Origin: Melieria omissa
Taxonomy: Eukaryota; Arthropoda; Insecta; Diptera; Ulidiidae
NCBI GenBank assembly: GCA_963971225.1
Contig: OZ020268.1
Location: forward strand, 45,267,348 to 45,331,347
Direction: 5' to 3'
Length of the DNA: 64,000 nucleotides
Below the pieces are notes generated by a model. It worked only from the letters and a program-made list of their open reading frames with translations, had not been told where the DNA came from and searched no databases. Positions 11,592-23,010 of the stretch are shown here, one piece after another. Position numbers and translations under genes: made by a program. Numbering within the stretch: position 1 is the stretch's first letter; the number at the start of each line of letters is the position of its first letter.

Positions 11592-11965
11592 CTTTTCTGA
11601 ACAATTACCGAGAAGCTATCTATAAAATAAGTCAATGCACGCCACGTCAAGAAGTCAATAGAGTTGGTCGTCCTACTGAATCCGAACAGCTTGAAGAGTT
11701 AAAGAAGCAGAGACAAAAAGTCGGCTAAGATTGACTGAATTATTCTTAGTTGTTTTAGAGTCAGTCGTTTTACTGAGGAAGATGCTTAGCAAATAAAATA
11801 TTGGCGAAATTAACCGAAGGTCAAAAGATTTGAGGCTTCTGGTGTATTTTCTTTGGATTACAAAAAGCACCCAACCCTTTACATATAAAACTTTGAACAA
11901 ATCTGTCACAATGGCATACAACTATTTGATTTATATATCAATAAATATATTGAAAAAAGCATCCA
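11592..11965. other. Intergenic, no gene seen
   Basis: Unique AT-rich DNA between the LINE fragment and the 12-kb transposon. I see no feature. Confidence 0.5.
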
Positions 11966-11968
11966 TAG

Positions 11969-14918
11969 CACTGTGCGACAAAAATGAAAAAATTTTTTCA
12001 CACTGGAAAAAATCCATATGGGCGTGAAACTAGAGATCAAACATAGTAATACTGCGTACTCAGTTTTTCATTTCTACATCCTTTGTCCTTTTAAAAGGAC
12101 TTCAAAATTTTGAAAGCGATAAAAAATACAAAAAAATATAAAAAATACTTACCCTCGTTCGAATATGGCGATATGTACATCAAATGAAAGAGGAAAGACT
12201 CAAGAATTTTAATAAAATTGGGTTTTTATATATTTCTGAAAAAAGGATATGAAAAAGGTCCTTTGAAAATTTTAATCCTTCATATCCTTGAAAATTCACA
12301 TAGAATTATCTTGAAAAGTATGTATGTTAAAACTCAAAATCTCCTTTATCAAATGTCAAAATTTCATTACTCTAACTTTATTGGTTCGAAAGTTATTAAC
12401 AAAAAGGCGGATGCTGCAATTCAATGAAGTACCAAAGTTCTACTTTAATTGAAAGAAACAAAATAATTCTAATTGAAATGTATTCGTTTGCTTTGCCTCT
12501 TCTGCCAACATGTGGCAGGTATTTTTTTCCTTTAAAGCGATTTTCCATAGTTTGAAACAGAATTATAAGAAAAGTGTTCAAAAGTGTAACCGCTCCCTTC
12601 TTATTAAAACTTGTTGTTGTAAAAGTGTTTAAATGTGTTCAAAAGTTAAGAAAAGCAGAACCTTAAAACTAACAATGCAGTGTCCTAATTGAAATAAGTT
12701 TTGTGCTGCATGCGGTTTATTTGCGCCTTTAAATAAATCGCGCAAAATTTCGAAACTGTTTATTCAATGTTACGAACAATATTTTTCAATAAATTTCATG
12801 CCAAACTTGTGGTACGTGCCTGAAGTTGTGTGCGACTACTGCTATCGAAGTTTACTTGGATCCAAGAATGGCAGCCAAAATAAGCATCCCATGAAATACG
12901 TCTACCCCGTCATATGGTTGCGACGTAGTGAACACTGCGCCAATTTTTGCTACTTCTGCCAAACACAGCCTCATACCGAAAAAGTGAGATATGAGTCCCG
13001 AGACAACATCCCTTATTACGCTTGTGAATGGGTTAAGCCAGCTTTAGTACGATCTGCTTCAAATTCAGCTCCTTGTGAAGAAGTACAAATGGCAGGTGAA
13101 AATGCAGATGTAGAGACATTAGGCAGCGGCAGCAATTTTGACATATTTTCTGAATTTCAACCTAATGAAAGTGAGATGGGATACACAACGCCTCACTTAA
13201 TAAGTCGGGAAGATTTCAACGATCTCGTGCGAGATACAAACTTATCGCAGAGAAGCGCTGAAATATTAGCGTCCCGCTTGCAGCAGTGGAAGTTAGTGTC
13301 ACACGATTTTCGCATAACGTCTGCGCGAAAGCGAGCAAACACGGAATTTCTTGATGATTGCTACACCATAGACGAGCAGACTGGGATAACTTACGCTTGT
13401 GATATAGACAAACTTTTCACTACTATCGGTCATCCACACATCCCTGATGAATGGCGCCTTTTTATAGATGGTTCCGTTAAAAGTCTAAAAGGTGTCTTAT
13501 TGCACAATAGTAATGTTTATCCATCCATTCCAATTATTTATGGAACGAATGTGGCAGAAACTTACGATACCATGAGCGCTGTATTAAAACTAATTGACTA
13601 CGAACTTCATCGCTGGGTTATTTGCTGCGATTTAAAAATTGTAGCTATTCTCACTGGCTTGAAAAAAGGGTTTTCCAAGCACCAATGCTTTCTTTGCCTT
13701 TGGGAAGGACGGCGTCGAGAACTACATTATACAGATTACAAATGGCCAGCTCGAATTACTCACCAAATCGGACGTGATAGCATCGATCACATGCCTCTCG
13801 TACCGTCATCTAAAATTATTTTGCCGCCTCTGCATATTAAGTTGGGGCTTATAAGGAACTTTATACGCGCGCTTGACTCTGATGGCGCCTCCATGGAATT
13901 TGTAAGGAAAGTTTTCCCGAAGTTAAGCGACTCAAAGATTGCCGCCGGTATATAATTAAATTTGCATGACTGACATAACAAAACTTAAGTAAGTTTAATA
14001 TTTTTAGGCGTTCTCAATGGGCCCCAGCTGAAAGAATTACTTAAGCGTAAGGATTTTGTAAATTTACTGACAGCAACAGAACAAAACGCGTGGACTAGTT
14101 TGGAGGCAGTCATAGAATGTTTTTTGGGAAATAAGAAGGCACAAAATTACGAACAAATAGTGAAAAATTTAATAAAAAATTTCGGAGAGATGGGCGTAAA
14201 TATGTCCCTAAAAATACACTTTTTGGATAACCATCTGGATTTCTTCCCCGAAAATCTGGGAGATTTCAGTGATGAACACGGCGAGCGGTTTCACCAGGAC
14301 TTAGCGACTATTGAAAATCGCTTTAAAGGAAAAAATACCTGCCACATGTTGGCAGAATACTGTTGGTCAATATGTCGCGATACCGGTGGTAAACATAAGA
14401 GGCAAAGCAAACGAATACATTTCAATTAGAATTATTTTGTTTCTTTCAATTAAAGTAGAACTTTGGTACTTCATTGAATTGCAGCTTCCGCCTTTTTGTT
14501 AATAACTTTCGAACCAATAAAGTTAGAGTAATGAAATTTTGACATTTGTTAAAGGAGATTTTGAGTTTTAACATACATACTTTTCAAGATAATTCTATGT
14601 GAATTTTCAAGGATATGAAGGATTAAAATTTTCAAAGGACCTTTTTCATATCCTTTTTTCAGAAATATATAAAAACCCAATTTTATTAAAATTCTTGAGT
14701 CTTTCCTCTTTCATTTGATGTACATATCGCCATATTCGAACGAGAGTAAGTATTTTTTATATTTTTTTTATTTTTTATCGCTTTCAAAATTTTGAAGTCC
14801 TTTTAAAAGGACAAAGGATGTAGAAATGAAAAACTGAGTATGCAGTATTACTATGTTTGATCTATAGTTTCACGCCCATATGGACTTTTTCCAGTGTGAA
14901 AAAGGCTGTCGCACAGTG
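11969..14918 (+). mobile_element. 2.95-kb DNA transposon with CACTG ends and about 0.6-kb inverted arms
   Basis: The outer ends are exact inverts, CACTGTGCGACA and TGTCGCACAGTG, flanked by a 3-bp duplication TAG (11,966-11,968 and 14,919-14,921). CACTG termini with a 2-4 bp duplication are typical of the CMC (CACTA/Mirage/Chapaev) group; the exact family is unresolved. The inverted arms span about 11,969-12,551 and 14,308-14,918. They include blocks such as CCTTTGTCCTTTTAAAAGGA, and the right arm includes the last coding codons of the transposase-like gene. Relatives in this window are the MITE at 54,833 and a one-ended relic at 57,364. Confidence 0.88.
12675..14429 (+). pseudogene. Transposase-like gene of the CACTG element (one nonsense codon, one intron)
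   Basis: The frame starts at ATG 12,675 and is interrupted once, by TGA at 12,690-12,692. It then stays open to a GT-AG intron (13,948-14,007, 60 bp), whose removal keeps frame, and ends at TAG 14,427-14,429 for about 584 codons. The first intact ATG downstream is at 12,798; from there 523 aa can be read. The N terminus has zinc-binding-like Cys pairs (FCAAC, VCDYCY, HCANFCYFC). The middle has FIDGSVKSLKGVLLHN and HQCFLCLWEGRRRE, and the C-terminal exon reads MSLKIHFLDNHLDFFPENLG followed by SDEHGERFHQD. I recognise this as a protein family widespread and usually unnamed in arthropod annotations. Its place inside clean TIRs shows it is transposon-borne. Acidic residues suited to a catalytic triad are present (FIDGS, CCDLK, HLDFF), but I cannot assign them. 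Confidence 0.8.
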
Positions 14919-14921
14919 TAG

Positions 14922-16889
14922 TATACCGTTGGCACAAAATGCTTCGTCGCAAATCACACCATAGGTTAAACTTTTTCTCAAAGAGGAAAATATCCTGCAA
15001 AAAGTATTTTATTTCATTAAATTTGAATGGTAAAGGATAATTGCAAATATTGCAGTTTGTGTGCAAACGAATCTTCTATCGAGGTGCTTATTTTTCAACA
15101 GCACAACAGCACAAATACTTATTTCAAGGACATTCCTGTCCTTCAAAGGCTTCAGCTTGTTCTTTACATTAAAACAAAAGAAAGACAATGTCAAAGACAA
15201 ACAGTATTTATTAAAGTAAATAATACGCACGAGAGCTTATAAAAGACAATTATTGAAGCTAACGATTCGTAGAATGATTCTGTGCATTTGAAGTTTGTAA
15301 TGAACACATTTTCAAGCTAATTTAGATGAAAAGAGGACTTATTCACTACAAAGAAGTTAAAAGTGATTGTTTCCTATAACACATTTTTTAATTTTTATTT
15401 CGATTTTAATTTTGTTTTAATTTTAATTTTAAATTTAAATTTTTTTTTTTTAATTTTAAATTTTTTTATTTTTAATTTTTAATTTGTTTTTTAATTTTTA
15501 ATTTTTTAATTTCAAATATTTTTTTTTTAAATTTTTTTTTATTCAAATTTCCTGATATTTGTCAGAAAAAAATAAAAGGCACAGAAAAACTGTTATTTTT
15601 TACTGATAAAAAAGTCAAAAGCATGCATTGTTTTTGCCTCAAAAAATTAAAAACCGGAAGGGGAAAAAATCTAAGAAAACTATTAAAATCAAAAAAAATT
15701 AAAAAAAAACCACCGCTATGGTCCTTGCTTTCACCATCTTAAGGTATTAAATAATTTGAATATATTACAAAGTTGTTCTTCTACTTTTTCCTTCCTATTG
15801 CCTTCTTTTTTATTTAAATTGGGTTTTCATTGTTGCAACTTTCCGGCTGACAAAACGGTTAAGTCTCAATTTAATTCTGCCTGCCGTTTAAAGTCTACCA
15901 ATGTATCCTTAAGGCGCTAAGATAACACAAACATTTATTCTCAAGTTTGCTAGTCTTCCGTCTATAAATAAACAAATAAAGCTCGATTAATGCGAAAAAA
16001 TATTATTTTGTTGCATGTGTTCAGCGTGCAGCACTCGTCGCAGAATCTTTATTTATGTTGTGCTGTTTTCAAAGCGCGCAACGCAATTCATCAAAAATGG
16101 CAAATGCAATAAATGGCTGACTGTCGACGTTTGTGTATTTACGTACTCCAAGGCAGCGACTTCCGCTGTTCAGTGCGTGCCACATGCGAGCGGATGCAAC
16201 TTCCGCTGCCGGCTGCTCTCCTGCCGCCCCACTTAAACAAACTCAATAAAGCAAACAGAGGCAACAAAAATCAAAAACAACAAAAAGCATTAAGGTATGT
16301 GCTGCTGGCACCCTTTGATCTCACAGCTAAACACGCCGCTGGAGCGCAGCAGCAACGCGTAATTAACGTCCGGCAATGGAATGGAATGCGCCCGAAGTGG
16401 CAGTGATACTGAATGGCGGCGGACCGGAAGTGCGTATCTTGCAGCGGCGCTTAGTTGAACCTTGTGTGTTGTGTTGCTTTGTGCGTTGTTGTTGCATGCA
16501 TTGTGTTTTTTATTGCACTCAAGCTGCAACCTTGCAACATGCCCAGTGGCTTTTTGTGCGCTGTATGCGAAGCAGAACGCAAGATTGCGTTCTTGGAATT
16601 CCAATGAGTCGGTGAGGATAACGTAATGTCGCCGTGGCGCGGAGGTTAGAGCGTTGAAAATCTTTGAAACGCATCATAAGAAAAGTTTGCTTGGACGATT
16701 TCCGTCTTAGTAGAAATTACGAGTTCCAGGTCGAAATGGTTAAAACTTTAAGTGCGAAAAGACTGGGTCTTCAATGAACGACTTTTGTTGTGGTTGCGGC
16801 TCAAAAGAGGAACAAGAGGTGCGCGTTCCTTGAAAGAAGTATACTAAAACCTCTATGCGCATTATTCCTAACCAACTGATAAGGTTTTG
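14922..16889. other. Intergenic; low-complexity T/A tract; no gene seen
   Basis: Contains a low-complexity AATTTT/poly-T tract at about 15,380-15,560 and a more GC-balanced stretch at 16.0-16.6 kb with overlapping short ORFs on both strands that carry no domain. A tRNA-like string CGCCGTGGCGCGGAGGTTAG at 16,630-16,649 may be the head of a decayed SINE. Confidence 0.5.
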
Positions 16890-18080
16890 GTTCCTTCCTC
16901 TGACGTCAGGATTTTTTAAAAAGGACTTTGAAATTTTAAGGCAATGAATATTTAAAAAATTGTTTATAAAACTTTAGCGCAATTAAGAATATCAATATGG
17001 GTATCAAAGGGAAAAGAAAAATCTCTAGAATTAGAAAAAAAAAATAGTTTTGTTCAGTGGACGAATAAGTATTGAAAATTACCTTTTAAAACTTCACCCT
17101 TAAATATCTTTAAACATTTTCAATAGTTTTCTTAAAAAAAAAATTCTGAAGGACTAATATTTACACTACTCCTCCTGAAATTTCAGCCTTCTCTCTCTTC
17201 AACTTTATTGGATTAGGATACAAAAATTTTAATTTTTTTTTTCAAACAAAGGAAAATTCACTAAAATTAAAAACAAATAATAGTTTTTTTGGTGAAAGGA
17301 CGAAAAAGTATTGAAAATGACATTTTAATACGTCACCCTTAAATATTTCTGAATAATTTTCTTTGAAACAAAATAACTCCGAAGGACTAATATTTACACT
17401 ACTACCTCCTCAAATTTCGTCCTTCTTAGTTTATTAGATTAAGATAAAAAAAATTGTAATAGTTCTCTCTATAAAACAAATAATTGGTTGCACCGTTTGA
17501 CGTACATAAAATATTAAGTTTACCTTTGAGCTTGCAAGTTCACTGAGGATCTGACTTAGCCATCCTCTTTGAGGCAAGGTCCGTCAATAGACCATTCACA
17601 CACACACACACACACACATTGGGACAATACTTTTCCTTACATAAATGCTAAACTAAAAAAGTTAGAAGGACGAAATTTGGGAATGTGGTACTGTATGAAT
17701 AGATTTCTCACTCAGAGAAAGAAAGAAACTAATGAAAATTTTAAGGATATTCAAGGATACAATTTGTAAAGGACATATTCAATACTTATTCGTTCTTGCA
17801 CACCAAACAGTTAAATTTTTTTTCAAATTCTAAGAAATTTTCTTTTTCATTTGATACCCATATTGTCCTACATTGCGCTCACATTTTAAAATATTTTTTT
17901 TTTAATATTCAGGTCCTTAAAATTACATTTTTTCAAATTCTAAGAAATTTTCTTTCTCATTTGACGCCCATATTGTTCTACATTGCGCTTACTTTTTAAA
18001 ATTTTTTTTTTTTAAATATTCATGTCCTTGAAAATTCAAAGTCCTTTTAAAAAGAATTCTGCTGTCAGAGAGAAAAACTA
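16890..18080. repeat. Degenerate inverted-repeat element with tandem duplications
   Basis: The left flank (about 16,900-16,960, TCTGACGTCAGGA then AAAAAGGACTTTGAAATTTT) is the approximate inverse of the right flank (about 18,010-18,070, AAATTCAAAGTCCTTTTAAA then TGCTGTCAGAGA). GGACGAATAAGTATTGAAAA at 17,054 recurs inverted at about 17,776-17,795. Inside are two tandem duplications: about 17,050-17,190 against 17,290-17,420, and about 17,815-17,925 against 17,930-18,040. The sequence style recalls the arms of the CACTG transposon, so this may be an old non-autonomous relative. No coding frame. Confidence 0.5.
17594..17619. repeat. (CA)n microsatellite
   Basis: An uninterrupted run of CA dinucleotides, about 12 units. 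Confidence 0.95.
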
Positions 18081-18097
18081 AAAACGCAGTTAGAATA

Positions 18098-19350
18098 GGG
18101 GTACCGGTTAATTCGTGCGGGTTTTTTGGGGAAACTTGAAGCTTTATTGTGAAAAAATGGTTACAAATTTAATATTCAAAGTATTGTCCATCACTAGCTA
18201 TAATTTTTCCCCATTTTTCTGGCAATTCACGAATACCCTTTCTGAAAAATTCAGCCGGCTTTTCCTCTATCCACGAATCGATCCAATTTTTGACTTCTTC
18301 ATAATTGGAGAAGTGCTAGTCAGCGAGGCCATATTGCATTGATCGGAAGAGATAGTAATCGGATGGCGCAAGGTCTGGACTATACGGCGGGTGAGGTAGG
18401 ACATCCCATTTAAGCGTTTCAAGGTAGGTTTTGACGACCTGTGCAACATGTGGCGCCAAGCATTGTCATGTTGCAAAATTACCTTGCCGTGCCTTTGTTC
18501 ATTTTCCGGCCGTTTTTCGCGCAGTGCTCGACTCAAACGCATCAATTGTCGTCGGTAGACTTCCCTGTGATCGTTTCATTCGGTTGCAACAGCTCATAAT
18601 AGATCACACCCAGCTGGTCCTTCAGGCCATGAATATTCTGAACGGCCGTCGATGATGATGCATGACCGGGGTATCCATACGTTGCTCGACGTTTTGGATT
18701 ATCGTAATGGACCCACTTTTCATCGCCAGTGACAATTCGATGCAAACAACTTTTTCTTTTGTGCCGTTGAAGCAGTTGTTCACACGTGAAAAATCGGCGT
18801 TCGACGTCTCTTGGCTTCAATTCATACGGCACCCAATGGCCGGATCATTCCCATTGCTTTTAGACGATCGAAAATGGTTTGTTGAGCGACGCCAAGTGAT
18901 TTTGCAAGTTCTTCTTGCGTTTGGGATGGATCTTGGTCGAGCAATGTCTCCAATTCGTGATCTTCAAACTTGTTTGGCTGTCCGGGCCGTTCATCGTTCT
19001 CCAAGTCAAAATTGCCACTTTAAAACCGTGCAAACCCCTTCTGGCACGTACGCTCAGCTAGAGCATGCACGCCATACACTTCCACCAAAATACGATGACT
19101 TTCGGCAGCCTTTTTCTTCATATTAAAGTAATGAAGAAGTACTCCCCGCAAAAACACTTTATTCGGCACAAAATTCGATATTTTCAGAGTAAAAAAAAGT
19201 ATTGTTGTTTACGCTTCAGTTAAATGACACATACTGATTCTGAAACTATATGACAATAGCTTTCCAACCCATATTTGGAAAAGTGAATCACTATTCACAA
19301 AATCAAGTTACGCCATCTGTTAGAAAACCGCACGAATTAACCGGTACCCC
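18098..19350 (-). mobile_element. Mariner element, 1,253 bp, perfect 23-bp TIRs
   Basis: The left end GGGGTACCGGTTAATTCGTG and the right end CACGAATTAACCGGTACCCC are perfect inverts over 23 bp (18,098-18,120 and 19,328-19,350), flanked by TA (18,096-18,097 and 19,351-19,352). The length is that of an almost complete mariner. The transposase runs on the minus strand and is broken (separate entry). Identical TIRs suggest a younger insertion than its neighbours. Confidence 0.95.
18260..19126 (-). pseudogene. Mariner transposase, frameshifted
   Basis: Minus-strand pieces in different frames cover most of a 340-350 aa mariner transposase. The N-terminal piece contains NDERPGQPNKFEDHELETLL and a helix-turn-helix-like QTQEELAKSLGVAQQTIF. 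The middle has the first catalytic Asp in TGDEKWVHYDNPKRR, then GYPGHASSSTA. The next piece keeps HDNA, the second Asp, and RLSRALREKRPENEQ. Between NIHGLK and QLGVIYYELL about eight codons expected in relatives are missing, and the frame changes around 18,830, 18,545 and after HDNA. It is not functional. Confidence 0.88.
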
Positions 19351-19585
19351 TATTACTATATTTTCTATAAAATGTAGTTTTTTCGTAGGTAAAGTTGGCT
19401 ACCATATGGTTTTAGCAATGAAGTAGCAGGATTCGTATAGACGTTCTGAGTAATTCGAAATGTATACATATAATTTGTGTTGCCACGCTGTTGTCTAACT
19501 CTTTTGTAATTATATGAATGGAACATCACATCTTAAAGTTGTATTCATGCCTAAATTTTCAACTATGTAAATTATAGCTCTGAAA

Positions 19586-19807
19586 CTACTCAATGTCAAC
19601 CATTTGTGCCCAGTTCTCATAGCTAATTTTAAGCATAATGATATCAAAATCTTGAGTTGTATTAGAAGTACCGCGCCCCTTATTCAATGCCTGTTCCATT
19701 TTGCGAGCCGAAGGGCAGGGCTCGACTAAATGGCCCCATGTTTCATTGATTTGCAATTTATGGTTTAAGTTATTCGGCTTTAAGCAATTAGTATAATGTT
19801 TCAACAT
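19586..19807 (-). pseudogene. Unidentified protein-like fragment
   Basis: The minus frame reads LQINETWGHLVEPCPSARKM and then LNKGRGTSNTTQDFDIIMLK before a stop at 19,586. Its composition is less biased than that of chance ORFs in this AT-rich DNA, so it may be a remnant of a transposon or host gene. I do not recognise it, there is no partner exon, and it may be spurious. Confidence 0.2.
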
Positions 19808-21736
19808 ATAAATTTAATCACAGCACGCTTTCGGACTTTTAAAACTGTTAAAATTGCGCAACATTTAAATTTATAACAAGTTTATATAAAGAAGTTAAAA
19901 ATTCGACTTGAAATTCGGCATTGTTCATGAAATTGCAAGACTTCAGTAAAATCGTATTCTTCTGTTTAACAGCACAACTTTTCGCACAACCTGTGTCAAA
20001 TTTCTTTTGAATTTGAAACAGTTTTAATAGTTTGCTTTTGTGTAAAATTTAGTATGCAACTCTATACATAAAAACCTTTACCTACTTGTACTTTGTTTGT
20101 TACGAGTATGTTAAGTATTCTAGCAGAAAAAGTGGAAATTTCAACGCTCTTCTTAATGTTGTTTAAATGTTGGTCATTCTCTTTGCGCATTCATTGTCAA
20201 CATTACAGTACAGAACTCCGAAAATGGTGTTAGTACTCTGTCAGCCATTGCAGTCGCTCTTGAACTGTCAACAGTCTTGGTTACTGTTAAAACATCGCAA
20301 ATGAGCAAAAGACTGTAAGTGGCTGTGGCTGTTATTGAGCAGCAGGATATGCTGTTACTGCTGCATATACACGTTTGTCCGTTGTGTGCGTTGAGTCCCT
20401 CGCTGTTTTAAGAATTTTCCACAATTAGCGCTTTGACAATTTAATTCAGCGCTGACGTCGACACAGCTGCAGTAATAAGCTATGTGAGTGCACATTACAG
20501 TGCGCGCCACTGCAGCCTTTGCCGCAGGATATGCTGCGACAGTGGGTTTGGCGCGGAGTGGTGTATGCAACTAAATAAGCGGATGACGGCGTGGAAAAAG
20601 GGATGGATGTGTATTGTGGCGGGTGTAAGGTTGCCTGTGCTTTGGGTGAGTTGGATGAAAGTACACTTTGCATGGCTGGCAAAACTGTAAGCACTGTGAA
20701 ACGTGAGCAAGCGAGCATGTAGAGTAAGTTTGTGGGATGTTGCATGCCGGAAAACTGTTGCTTGTTCAGCGGCTGCCTGAGGTTCTGTGCATACAAAGCA
20801 CACAAGTTTCACAGTCACAGTTGGTGCGCCACAGCGAACCAGTGCTGGCTGTTTGGAAAGTGGATGTGTGGCCATTTGAGAGTCCAGACGCAATCATGAG
20901 ATATGTAAGTGTGTGAGCGAATTTTCGCTTCTGGCGTTGTACTGCATACTTTTTTATTTCTAAATATACTGAATTGCTGTTGGGCAATAAATTTTAGTGT
21001 CTGCAAAGTTCGGTTTATCTATTTTCAATTTCACTATGTGACACTAAATGACATAAAACTGAAGCCAGACCAAACTACAGCAACAAACAGTTTTATGGTA
21101 AAAACACGTCTAATCGTTTGTTTATTGAACAACGAGACGACTAAATCCTTGAAAATCCTAGTGTTTTTTAGGATATTTTAATGTTATAATGTAGTTTAAT
21201 ATTATTGTAAGAAAACTCTGATCATTATTTATTCTCTTTTAATAGAGAATTTAAGATATAAAGCAATGAAGATATTCACTACGAATTTAAGAATTGTTTA
21301 GGTATAGAAATACAAACATTTCAATTGGTTATTTTTACAACATTAAATAGTTAACACGCTATAACCACAAATAACTCATCAAGTTGATGAGTCTGTCTGT
21401 CATCAAGTTGATGAGTTGTCTGTGCTATAACTAAGGTTGGAGCCTCAGAAATTTGGACATTCCTCGAAAGTCCACTTTTTTCAAGTCCTTCTTTTTCAAC
21501 TTCTAGAAGATCGCAAGCTCCAATGAACATTTTTAATAGTTTCGTTCTCGTTGACATTCCCATAGATTCTTAAGTAGGTAAGAATATTTTGGGAATAACG
21601 CAGCCAAGTGTCCAATGACATTCTGGTCAGAATTCTTGGCATTTTTGAGTAAGTTCTATGAAATTGAAAATGGTTCTGTTGAGTTCAAATTCAGGTCTTA
21701 ATTTACAACAATCACTTTGCGGATCTCCATGGTTGG

Positions 21737-21818
21737 CTTCGGACAACAAAAGTCTATCGATTTTCTCGCTAACTGTACTTCGGACAACAAAAGTCTATCG
21801 ATTTCATCGCTAATTGTA
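21737..21818. repeat. 41-bp tandem duplication
   Basis: Two copies of a unit beginning CTTCGGACAACAAAAGTCTA (21,737-21,777 and 21,778-21,818), differing at only a few positions, with the start of a third copy after them. Confidence 0.9.
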
Positions 21819-22099
21819 CTTCGACAGACATTTGCAGCAACTAAAATTAATTTGTTGTTAATGAAATTAGTATCATTAAATCTAACGGAGATTTTGAATA
21901 TAAGTATTCAATTAAAAAGATTTAATTAAAACTCTTAGAACTTTAAAGGACTTTCAAACTATTGATCCTTTGATTGATTAGATCATAGGAAATGTTGCTA
22001 ATTTCATTTATATTTACTGTTATTTTTCATTAATTAAACACGCTTACTGAACGGCTGACAGCAATGAAATAAAACAGAATTTGCTAGCAAGTTTGTCTC

Positions 22100-22134
<35 letters not shown>
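22100..22134. repeat. (CA)n microsatellite
   Basis: A run of CA dinucleotides, about 16 units. Confidence 0.95.
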
Positions 22135-22139
<5 letters not shown>

Positions 22140-23010
22140 GCGTAGGCAAAAATCGTAAGTTATGTGGCGCTGCCGACAGCAATGCCGCGCTGCGTACATA
22201 ATAAATGGGCCGACATTGCTAGGCTTCTCACGTTCTACATTTCCGTTTGAAATTAACTAATTAATTAATGGCATTGGCCTCTGTTTTCGCCACACTTTTG
22301 TCGTTTGGCCAATTGACAGAGAGTCGGCAGAGCACGCAACGGTTGATTGCATTAATTGCGGATATTTCGAGTAACCCTTTGGCTGCGGTGCTGGCGTGTT
22401 GTTTGTCTCATTCGCAATTACAATTTCATTAATGAGATAACAACATCGACAGCTAATATGCACTTCACATTTGTACATTTGCCATTTGATTTGTTGTTTT
22501 TGCTATTGATACGATTACTTGTCTATGAAATGCAGCAAAGTGGTTATTGTTTTGAGCAGTGTGTGTTGGGTGGTGTTGTTTAACACATTACCAATTGCTA
22601 AATACTGCACAATTTGTCAATTCATAAATGGATTTTTAAAGTGCAGCGTAAAAGTAAAGCAGTGATTACACATATGGGATTACTAAAAGACTTAATAAAC
22701 TAGAAAAAGACTTTGAAAAACTAGAAAAAAATCATATTTGTTCACAAATTCCGGAGCAAGAAGCATAGAATGGAACAACAATTTGGGATCTTATTTCCGT
22801 ACATTAACATCTTTTCTGAATACTTGCTAGCACAATGAAATGTTTATGAAATGTTCATATCTTCAAAGCTTAGGAATTCCATTTAATACAATTATGAAGC
22901 GTTCATAAATGTGTACGAAATCTAACCTTCACATTTTCTGTGTTATACTGTTTTACAGATACTGATGCCACTACATATAAACCCAAATACCATCAATTTG
23001 CACTGCATAC

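Larger units (their letters stand above)
19353..23002. other. Intergenic; small repeats; no gene seen
   Basis: Contains a possible gene fragment at 19,586-19,807 (separate entry), a pair of ATCAAGTTGATGAG palindromes (21,375-21,391 and 21,400-21,415), a 41-bp tandem duplication at 21,737-21,818 and a (CA)n run at about 22,100-22,134. Stretches at 20.2-20.9 and 22.1-22.6 kb are GC-richer, but the ORFs there overlap on both strands and show no domain. Confidence 0.5.
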
